From: Streptomyces sp. HB132
GTDB taxonomy: Bacteria; Actinomycetota; Actinomycetes; Streptomycetales; Streptomycetaceae
Direction: 5' to 3'
Assembly: GCF_016909575.1 (NCBI RefSeq)
Contig: NZ_JAFBGA010000016.1
Span: forward strand, 111,424-175,423
Length of the DNA: 64,000 nucleotides
Part shown: positions 57,575 to 64,000 of the stretch, one piece after another
How the letters are laid out: each line of letters begins with the position of its first letter
Numbering within the stretch: the stretch's first letter is position 1
Program-made: the position numbers and the translations under genes
The notes under the pieces: model-generated
Seen by the model: the letters and a program-made list of their open reading frames with translations, nothing else
The model's database searches: none
What the model was told of the DNA's origin: nothing

Positions 57575-60500
57575 ATGGCCTCGTCGCCGACCCCCTCAGC
57601 TGACAGCCGGACCCGAGCCGCAGCGCTCCGAGAGGCGCTCGCCACCCGGGTCGTGGTGGCCGACGGTGCCATGGGCACCATGCTCCAGGCCCAGGACCCC
57701 ACCCTCGAGGACTTCGAGAACCTCGAAGGCTGCAACGAGATCCTGAACGTGACCCGGCCCGACATCGTCCGTTCGGTGCACGAGGAGTACTTCGCGGTCG
57801 GCGTGGACTGCGTCGAGACGAACACCTTCGGCGCGAATCTCGCGGCCCTGGGTGAGTACGACATCCCGGAGCGGGTCTACGAGCTCTCCGAGTCCGGGGC
57901 GCGCATCGCCCGGGAGGTGGCGGACGAGTTCACCGCGTCCACCGGACAGCAGCGCTGGGTCCTGGGCTCCATGGGACCCGGCACCAAGCTGCCGACCCTC
58001 GGCCACGCCCCGTACGGCAAGCTCCGCGACGCCTACCAGCAGAACGCCGAGGGCATGATCGCCGGAGGCGCCGACGCCCTCCTGGTGGAGACCACCCAGG
58101 ACCTGCTGCAGACCAAGGCGTCCGTCATCGGCGCCCGGCGCGCCCTCGAGGCCACCGGCGCCGACCTGCCCGTCATCTGCTCCGTCACCGTCGAGACGAC
58201 CGGCACGATGCTGCTCGGCTCCGAGATCGGCGCCGCGCTGACCGCGCTCGAGCCGCTCGGCATCGACATGATCGGCCTGAACTGCGCCACCGGTCCCGCC
58301 GAGATGAGCGAGCACCTGCGCTACCTCGCCCGGCACTCCCGCGTCCCGATCTCCTGCATGCCGAACGCCGGCCTGCCCGTACTCGGCAAGAACGGCGCGC
58401 ACTACCCGCTGTCCCCGGCCGAGCTGGCGGACGCCCAGGAGACCTTCGTACGCGAGTACGGCCTCTCCCTGACCGGCGGCTGCTGCGGCACGACCCCCGA
58501 GCACCTGCGCCAGGTCGTGGAGCGGGTCCGCGGCATGGTCCCCACCGTCCGCGAGCCGCGCCCCGAGCCGGGCGCAGCCTCGCTCTACCAGACCGTCCCG
58601 TTCCGCCAGGACACCTCCTACCTGGCGATCGGCGAGCGCACCAACGCCAACGGATCGAAGAAGTTCCGCGAGGCCATGCTGGAAGCGCGCTGGGACGACT
58701 GCGTGGAGATGGCCCGCGACCAGATCCGCGAGGGTGCGCACATGCTCGACCTCTGCGTCGACTACGTGGGCCGCGACGGCGTCGCCGACATGGAGGAACT
58801 GGCCGGCCGCTTCGCCACCGCCTCGACCCTGCCCGTCGTCCTGGACTCCACCGAACTGCCCGTGCTGCGGGCCGGTCTGGAGAAGCTCGGCGGACGAGCC
58901 GTCCTCAACTCCGTCAACTACGAGGACGGCGACGGCCCCGAGTCCCGCTTCGCCCAGGTCAGTGCCCTCGCCTCCGAGCACGGCGCCGCGCTGATCGCGC
59001 TGACCATCGACGAGGAGGGACAGGCCCGCACCGTCGAGCACAAGGTCGCCGTCGCCGAGCGCCTCATCGAGGACCTGACGGTCAACTGGGGCATCCACGA
59101 GGCGGACATCCTCATCGACTGCCTGACCTTCACCATCTGTACGGGGCAGGAGGAGTCCCGCAAGGACGGCATCGCCACGATCGAGGCGATCCGGGAGCTC
59201 AAGAAGCGGCATCCCGACGTACAGACCACGCTCGGCCTGTCCAACATCTCCTTCGGCCTCAACCCGGCCGCCCGCGTCGTCCTGAACTCCGTGTTCCTGG
59301 ACGAGTGCGTCAAGGCCGGCCTCGACTCGGCGATCGTGCACGCCTCGAAGATCCTGCCGATCGCACGGCTGGAGGAGGAGCAGGTCAAGGTCGCCCTCGA
59401 CCTCGTCCACGACCGGCGCGCCGAGGGTTACGACCCGCTGCAGCGGCTCATGGAGCTCTTCGAGGGCGTCAACATGAAGTCGATGAAGGCGGGCAAGGCG
59501 GAGGAGCTCCTGGCCCTGCCGCTGGACGAGCGCCTGCAGCGCCGCATCATCGACGGGGAGAAGAACGGCCTGGAGGCCGACCTCGACGAGGCCCTGCGGT
59601 CCCGACCCGCCCTCGAGATCGTCAACGACACCCTGCTCGCGGGCATGAAGACCGTCGGCGAGCTCTTCGGTTCCGGCCAGATGCAGCTGCCGTTCGTGCT
59701 GCAGTCCGCCGAGGTCATGAAGACAGCGGTGGCGCACCTCGAACCGCACATGGAGAAGTCGGACGCCGACGGCAAGGGCACCATCGTGCTCGCCACCGTC
59801 CGGGGCGACGTCCACGACATCGGCAAGAACCTCGTCGACATCATCCTGTCGAACAACGGCTACAACGTCGTCAACCTGGGCATCAAGCAGCCCGTCTCCG
59901 CGATCCTGGAGGCCGCCGAGGAGCACCGGGCCGATGTCATCGGCATGTCCGGCCTCCTGGTGAAGTCGACCGTGATCATGAAGGAGAACCTGGAGGAGCT
60001 GAACCAGCGCAAGCTGTCGGCCGACTACCCGGTGATCCTCGGCGGTGCGGCCCTCACCCGCGCCTACGTCGAGCAGGACCTGCACGAGATCTACGAGGGC
60101 GAGGTCCGCTACGCCCGCGACGCGTTCGAGGGGCTGCGGCTGATGGACGCACTCATCGCGGTCAAGCGGGGCGTCCCGGGCGCCGTCCTCCCCGAGCTGA
60201 AGCAGCGCAGGGTGCCCAAGCGGGACATCGCCGTGCCGGAGGCCGAGGAGCCGGAGGAGGGCGTGCGCTCCGACGTGTCCGTCACCAACCCGGTCCCCGA
60301 GCCGCCGTTCTGGGGTACCCGCGTGGTCAAGGGCATCCAGCTCAAGGAGTATGCCTCCTGGCTGGACGAGGGCGCCCTCTTCAAGGGCCAGTGGGGCCTC
60401 AAGCAGGCCCGTGCGGGCGACGGACCGACGTACGAGGAGCTCGTGGAGACCGAGGGCCGCCCGCACCTGCGCGGCTGGCTCGACAAGCTCCACACCGAGA

Positions 60501-61087
60501 ACCTGCTGGAGGCCGCCGTCGTCTACGGCTACTTCCCCTGCGTCTCCAAGGGCGACGACCTGATCCTGCTGCACGAGGACGGCTCGGAGCGCACCCGCTT
60601 CACCTTCCCGCGCCAGCGCCGCGGCCGCCGCCTGTGCCTCGCGGACTTCTTCCGCCCCGAGGAGTCGGGTGAGACGGACGTCATCGGACTCCAGGTCGTC
60701 ACCGTCGGCTCGAAGATCGGCGGAGCCACCGCCGAGCTCTTCGAGTCGAACTCCTACCGCGACTACCTGGAGCTGCACGGGCTGTCCGTGCAGCTGGCCG
60801 AGGCTCTCGCCGAGTACTGGCACGCGCGGGTCCGCAGCGAGCTGGGCTTCGCCGGGGAGGACCCCTCCGACGTCGAGGACATGTTCGCGCTGAAGTACCG
60901 CGGGGCGCGCTTCTCGCTGGGCTACGGGGCCTGCCCCGAGCTGGAGGACCGGGCGAAGATCGCCGCACTCCTGGAGCCCGAGCGGATCGGGGTGAAGCTC
61001 TCCGAGGAGTTCCAGCTGCACCCCGAGCAGTCCACGGACGCGATCGTCATCCACCACCCGGAGGCGAAGTACTTCAACGCACGGTAG
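57575..61087 (+). CDS. metH: Cobalamin-dependent methionine synthase
   Basis: A 1170-residue MetH with all modules. The homocysteine-binding barrel (RVVVADGAMGTMLQAQDPTLEDF) has zinc cysteines at 303-304 in GGCCGTTPEH; the pterin domain reads AIGERTNANGSKKFREAM. The B12 cap and Rossmann domains carry DVHDIGKN with cobalt-binding His747, then SGLLVKST and GGAALTR; the AdoMet activation domain follows (LRGWLDKL, ADFFRPEESGETD, RGARFSLGYGACPELEDR). It makes methionine from homocysteine and methyl-THF. ATG 57575 follows AGGGAG; an earlier GTG at 57515 lies at leaderless distance from TACGCT (57503-57508). No cobalamin riboswitch was recognised upstream. Confidence 0.96.
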   Translation: MASSPTPSADSRTRAAALREALATRVVVADGAMGTMLQAQDPTLEDFENLEGCNEILNVTRPDIVRSVHEEYFAVGVDCVETNTFGANLAALGEYDIPERVYELSESGARIAREVADEFTASTGQQRWVLGSMGPGTKLPTLGHAPYGKLRDAYQQNAEGMIAGGADALLVETTQDLLQTKASVIGARRALEATGADLPVICSVTVETTGTMLLGSEIGAALTALEPLGIDMIGLNCATGPAEMSEHLRYLARHSRVPISCMPNAGLPVLGKNGAHYPLSPAELADAQETFVREYGLSLTGGCCGTTPEHLRQVVERVRGMVPTVREPRPEPGAASLYQTVPFRQDTSYLAIGERTNANGSKKFREAMLEARWDDCVEMARDQIREGAHMLDLCVDYVGRDGVADMEELAGRFATASTLPVVLDSTELPVLRAGLEKLGGRAVLNSVNYEDGDGPESRFAQVSALASEHGAALIALTIDEEGQARTVEHKVAVAERLIEDLTVNWGIHEADILIDCLTFTICTGQEESRKDGIATIEAIRELKKRHPDVQTTLGLSNISFGLNPAARVVLNSVFLDECVKAGLDSAIVHASKILPIARLEEEQVKVALDLVHDRRAEGYDPLQRLMELFEGVNMKSMKAGKAEELLALPLDERLQRRIIDGEKNGLEADLDEALRSRPALEIVNDTLLAGMKTVGELFGSGQMQLPFVLQSAEVMKTAVAHLEPHMEKSDADGKGTIVLATVRGDVHDIGKNLVDIILSNNGYNVVNLGIKQPVSAILEAAEEHRADVIGMSGLLVKSTVIMKENLEELNQRKLSADYPVILGGAALTRAYVEQDLHEIYEGEVRYARDAFEGLRLMDALIAVKRGVPGAVLPELKQRRVPKRDIAVPEAEEPEEGVRSDVSVTNPVPEPPFWGTRVVKGIQLKEYASWLDEGALFKGQWGLKQARAGDGPTYEELVETEGRPHLRGWLDKLHTENLLEAAVVYGYFPCVSKGDDLILLHEDGSERTRFTFPRQRRGRRLCLADFFRPEESGETDVIGLQVVTVGSKIGGATAELFESNSYRDYLELHGLSVQLAEALAEYWHARVRSELGFAGEDPSDVEDMFALKYRGARFSLGYGACPELEDRAKIAALLEPERIGVKLSEEFQLHPEQSTDAIVIHHPEAKYFNAR

Positions 61088-61146
61088 GACACCGTTCAAC
61101 GCGCGGTAAGGCACCGGTCCGCGCGCCGCACGGGTTCAAGTCGTAG

Positions 61147-61161
61147 ACTGGTCGGTCCAGT
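61147..61161. promoter_or_regulatory. Inverted repeat ACTGG-N5-CCAGT over a -10 box
   Basis: The perfect 5-bp arms overlap a TAGACT box (61144-61149) that could serve the HAD gene. It is a possible operator. A hairpin-forming region (about 61166-61201) follows between it and the start codon. Confidence 0.4.
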
Positions 61162-61227
61162 GCAGGCCGGTCGCCGTTCCCACCGGGAAGGCGGCCGGCC
61201 TTCTCGTCCCTCATGGAGGTGTGCCGG

Positions 61228-61926
61228 ATGACCAGTACGGTCCCCGCGTCCCTGACCCGTACGGCCGAAGGGTCGGCGCTGCAAGCCGTCCTTCTCGACA
61301 TGGACGGCACACTGGTCGACACCGAGGGATTCTGGTGGGACGTGGAGGTCGAGGTCTTCGCCGACCTCGGGCACCGTCTCGACGAGGCATGGCGCGACGT
61401 GGTCGTCGGCGGGCCGATGACCCGCAGCGCCGGTTACCTCATCGAGGTCACGGGCGCCGACATCGCCATCGAGGAACTCACCGTGCTGCTCAACGACCGC
61501 TTCGAGAAGCGCATCGGACGCGGTGTGCCGCTGATGCCGGGCGCCGCCCGGCTTCTCGCCGAACTCGCCGCGCACGAAGTGCCCACCGCGCTCGTCTCGG
61601 CCTCGCACCGCCGCATCATCGACCGGGTGCTGGACTCGGTGGGCCGTCACCACTTCGCGCTCACGGTGGCGGGTGACGAGGTGGCCCGCACCAAGCCCCA
61701 TCCGGAGCCCTACCTCGCGGCGGCGGCGGGCTTCGGGGCCGACCCCTGGCGCTGTGCGGTCGTCGAGGACACCGCGACGGGAGTCGCGGCGGCCGAGGCG
61801 GCCGGCTGCCGCGTCGTCGCGGTGCCGTCCGTGGCGCCGATCGCCCCCGCACCGGGAAGAGCGGTCGTGCCCTCCCTGGAGCAGGTGGATCTGGCCTTTC
61901 TGCGGGGCCTGATCGCGGACGAGTGA
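61228..61926 (+). CDS. HAD-superfamily phosphatase
   Basis: A 232-residue HAD hydrolase of the beta-phosphoglucomutase/phosphatase-like subfamily. Motif I is LLDMDGTLVDTEG (nucleophile Asp24, general acid Asp26), motif II SAS (ALVSASHRR), motif III Lys in RTKPHPEPYLAAA, and motif IV VVEDTATGVAAAEAAG. The helical cap sits between motifs I and II. ATG 61228 follows GGAGGTG. It probably dephosphorylates a sugar phosphate or nucleotide; substrate unknown. It follows metH by about 140 bases with its own promoter signals. Confidence 0.9.
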   Translation: MTSTVPASLTRTAEGSALQAVLLDMDGTLVDTEGFWWDVEVEVFADLGHRLDEAWRDVVVGGPMTRSAGYLIEVTGADIAIEELTVLLNDRFEKRIGRGVPLMPGAARLLAELAAHEVPTALVSASHRRIIDRVLDSVGRHHFALTVAGDEVARTKPHPEPYLAAAAGFGADPWRCAVVEDTATGVAAAEAAGCRVVAVPSVAPIAPAPGRAVVPSLEQVDLAFLRGLIADE

Positions 61927-62289
61927 CGGCTCGCGCACCGAGGGGTTCGTCACTAGGCGACAACGATGCCGTCGCGAAATCTGTCCGTTCCCCGCTTTCG
62001 CCCTCGCGTGAATCAGGTCCATGTCAATGCGGTCGTTACCGCCCAGGCGTGACGTTCGTCACTTGAAGTGACGTGTACGGGCTCTCCGAGCCGATCCGGC
62101 TGCCCGTTTTGCGACCCTATACGTCCGGATTTAATGGAGTCGTGTACGAAACATTCCCGAGCGTGACATGGACAACCGGTCATCGGCGATCACCGAGTGG
62201 ATACGGGCCTGACCCGCACCGGTCAAGTCCCGCTGCGGCGCCTACTAATCTCGGTTTTCTCACATGCCGGAATGAGGGAGAACGTCCAG
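61927..62289. other. Upstream region of the lipoprotein gene
   Basis: About 363 bases. It contains GTGACG-tt-CGTCAC (62049-62062), a near-perfect dyad, followed by another GTGACG (62068-62073), a likely operator, and TAATCT near 62245 as a possible -10. No gene is seen. Confidence 0.5.
62049..62073. promoter_or_regulatory. Triple GTGACG-type operator upstream of the peptide receptor gene
   Basis: GTGACG and CGTCAC form an inverted pair separated by two bases (62049-62062), with a third GTGACG five bases on (62068-62073). It lies about 220 bases before ATG 62290. Confidence 0.4.
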
Positions 62290-63882
62290 ATGAACCGCAA
62301 GACGCTGGTGCTGCCGGCCGTCGTGGGCCTGCTCGCGCCCGTGCTCGCCGCCTGTGGCGGGTCGGACGACGGGGGCGAAGCCATCGTGGTCGGGACAACG
62401 GACCAGTTCATCGCCTCGAAGGACAACCCGGCCCCGCTCGACCCGGCCATCGGCTACGAGGCCGGCGTGTGGAACGTGCTGCGCCAGACCGTGCAGACCC
62501 TGACCCACATACCGCGCGGCGGCGGCGAGCCGGTGCCCGAGGCGGCCCAGAGCTGCACCTTCACCGACACGGAGAACGAGAGCTACCGCTGCACGCTGCG
62601 CGACGGACTCACCTTCGCCGACGGCACGCCCGTCACCCCCGAGGACGTCAAGTACTCCATCCAGCGGGTCATCGACATCGAGGACGAGAGCGGCCCGGTC
62701 GCCCTGCTCGCCAACATCGACACGATCGAGACCAAGGGCGAGGATCAGGTCGTCTTCCACCTGAGCACCCCGGACGCGACGTTCCCCTACAAGCTGGCCA
62801 CGCCCGCCGCCGGGATCGTCCAGAAGGACAAGTACCCGGCGAAGAGCGCCCGTGACGGCTTCCAGGTCGACGGTTCCGGTCCGTACACCATGAAGCCGGA
62901 AGTCGAGGACAACCAGATCGTCAAGGTGGTCTTCACCAGGAACCCGAAGTACAAGGGCGACCTGAAGATCAGCAACGAGAAGGTCGAACTCGACCTCTTC
63001 CCCGACGCGAAGGCGATGGGGAAGGCGCTCGACGACGAGAAGATCGACATGATGACCCGCACCATGTCGCCCGAGCAGGCGCAGGAGATGCTGGCGAAGC
63101 CGAAGGAGGGCGTCAAGCTCAGCGAGATCCCCGGCCTCGCCATCAGCTACCTCGCGTTCAACACCGAGGATCCGGCGGTGGAGAACAAGGGCGTCCGTCA
63201 GGCGATGGCGCAGATCATCGACCGCGGGGCCATCGCGAGCAAGGTGTACGGCAGCACGGCCGAGCCGCTCTACTCGCTGATCCCGTCCGGCATCACCAGC
63301 CACACCAACTCGTTCTTCAACAAGTACGGGGAGCCCAGCGTCACCGACGCCGCGCAGACACTGGAGAAGGCCGGCGTCAGCACCCCGGTGAAGTTCACCC
63401 TCCACTACACGACCGACCACTACGGCCCCGCCACCAAGGCCGAGTTCGAGACCCTGGCGAAGCAGCTGAACGACTCGAAGCTGTTCGAGGTCGACATCAA
63501 GGGCACACCGTGGGACAAGTTCCGTCCCGCGCAGAAGAAGGGCGAGTACGCGGTCTACGGCATGGGCTGGTTCCCCGACTTCCCGGACCCGGACACGTAC
63601 ACGGCGCCGTTCCTCGACAAGAACAACTTCCTCAACTCGCCGTACGTGTCGGCCGCGGCACAGAACACGCTCATCCCGCAGTCCCGCCGCGAGGCGGACC
63701 GCAGCGCCGCGACGCCGGCCTTCGAGAAGCTCCAGGACATCGTTGCCAACGACGTCCCCGTGCTCCCGGTCTGGCAGGGCAAGCAGTACGTCGCGTCACT
63801 CAACGGCCTCACCGGTGTGGAGTACGCCGTCAACTCCTCGGCGGACCTCCAGCTCTGGGAGCTCGGGCGCGGCAAGTCCTGA
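62290..63882 (+). CDS. ABC transporter substrate-binding lipoprotein (SBP family 5)
   Basis: A 530-residue extracellular solute-binding protein of family 5 (oligopeptide/dipeptide/nickel type). The lipobox LAPVLAACGG gives acylated Cys22. Family blocks include LTHIPRGGGEPVPEAAQSC, YRCTLRDGLTFADGTPVTPEDVKYSIQRV, GSGPYTMKP, YLAFNTEDPAVENKGVRQAMAQIIDR and YGMGWFPDFPDPDTYTAPFL. ATG 62290 follows GAGGGAG. The cognate permease and ATPase genes are not in the window; they would be expected just downstream, where sequence quality fails. Confidence 0.93.
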   Translation: MNRKTLVLPAVVGLLAPVLAACGGSDDGGEAIVVGTTDQFIASKDNPAPLDPAIGYEAGVWNVLRQTVQTLTHIPRGGGEPVPEAAQSCTFTDTENESYRCTLRDGLTFADGTPVTPEDVKYSIQRVIDIEDESGPVALLANIDTIETKGEDQVVFHLSTPDATFPYKLATPAAGIVQKDKYPAKSARDGFQVDGSGPYTMKPEVEDNQIVKVVFTRNPKYKGDLKISNEKVELDLFPDAKAMGKALDDEKIDMMTRTMSPEQAQEMLAKPKEGVKLSEIPGLAISYLAFNTEDPAVENKGVRQAMAQIIDRGAIASKVYGSTAEPLYSLIPSGITSHTNSFFNKYGEPSVTDAAQTLEKAGVSTPVKFTLHYTTDHYGPATKAEFETLAKQLNDSKLFEVDIKGTPWDKFRPAQKKGEYAVYGMGWFPDFPDPDTYTAPFLDKNNFLNSPYVSAAAQNTLIPQSRREADRSAATPAFEKLQDIVANDVPVLPVWQGKQYVASLNGLTGVEYAVNSSADLQLWELGRGKS

Positions 63883-63906
63883 CGCGGCAACCGTCTGAGA
63901 CCGGCG

Positions 63907-64000
63907 TGGGGGGGGGCGCCCCCCCCCCCCCCCCCCCCCCCCACCCCCCCCCCCCCCCCCCCCCGCCCCCCCGGCCCCCCCCCCCCCCCCCCCCCGCGCC
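63907..64000. other. G/C homopolymer stretch, probable end artefact
   Basis: After TGGGGGGGGGCG the window ends in about 80 bases that are almost all C with isolated A/G. This is unlike normal Streptomyces coding or intergenic sequence and is best read as base-calling failure at a contig end, possibly past a strong G/C hairpin. Confidence 0.8.

Noticed and set aside
57596..61114. A 1172-codon open frame antisense to metH
   Set aside because: It is a shadow frame rich in Leu/Val/Asp with no recognisable domain. The plus-strand MetH has every expected motif.

Overview
The window is chromosomal DNA from a Streptomyces species or a very close relative. The evidence is very high G+C with strong third-position G/C bias, a chaplin pair (one secreted, one carrying an LAxTG sortase signal), mycothiol genes (mshC, mscR), an IclR-type gylR-glpF-glpK-glpD glycerol locus, an F420-type LLM oxidoreductase and many TetR regulators. 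About 60 protein genes and one tRNA are packed with short gaps. No prophage, integrase, transposase, CRISPR array, rRNA or secondary-metabolite megasynthase is visible. The first gene is cut by the window edge. The last ~95 bases are an almost pure C tract that looks like a sequence-end artefact.

Layout. 1-7.2 kb: truncated zinc alcohol dehydrogenase, EamA exporter, a divergent TetR/acyl-CoA dehydrogenase pair, a small YiaA/B membrane protein, a TetR and a MaoC hydratase sharing an identical 16-bp operator, SoxR, and a zinc-ribbon hypothetical. 7.4-17.5 kb: secreted or wall enzymes (penicillin-acylase-type Ntn hydrolase, NamZ-type muramidase, zinc aminopeptidase) around an SDR / acyl-CoA ligase / TetR operon. 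17.5-31.9 kb: acyl-CoA dehydrogenase with a phosphotransferase, quinone reductase, a tightly overlapping NUDIX/DUF202 operon, FAD dehydrogenase, a membrane glutaredoxin-like protein, a molybdopterin/cytochrome b pair, gluconate transporter and kinase with their regulator, and mscR with an MBL hydrolase.

31.9-42.9 kb: RluA-type pseudouridine synthase, a decayed stretch with a fragment resembling the C-terminus of a GH51 arabinofuranosidase, tRNA-Leu(GAG), M20 peptidase, chpH-chpC, small conserved proteins, a RecD2-like protein without a Walker A motif, aldo/keto reductase, LLM oxidoreductase and a ferritin-like protein. 42.9-48.9 kb: CorA, then a phosphatase / DUF3090 / kinase-like / MshC series facing a PAC2-family gene. 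49.1-51.9 kb: an L-fuconate-type catabolic cassette (dehydratase, dehydrogenase, FadR-type regulator) with its own operators, lying inside the glycerol neighbourhood. 52.3-57.3 kb: glpD, glpK, glpF and gylR. 57.5-63.9 kb: metH, a HAD phosphatase and an oligopeptide-type lipoprotein receptor.

Three themes run through the window. First, acyl-CoA catabolism is spread over several small TetR-controlled units, and repeated operators suggest which distant units share a regulator. Second, thiol and redox functions (MshC, MscR, glutaredoxin-like, SoxR, Mo/cytochrome pair) are common. Third, sugar and polyol uptake units (gluconate, glycerol, fuconate) each carry a local regulator. Several start codons sit 6-8 nt after a TANNNT box, suggesting leaderless transcripts. 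All family assignments were made by reading the sequence; no database search was run.
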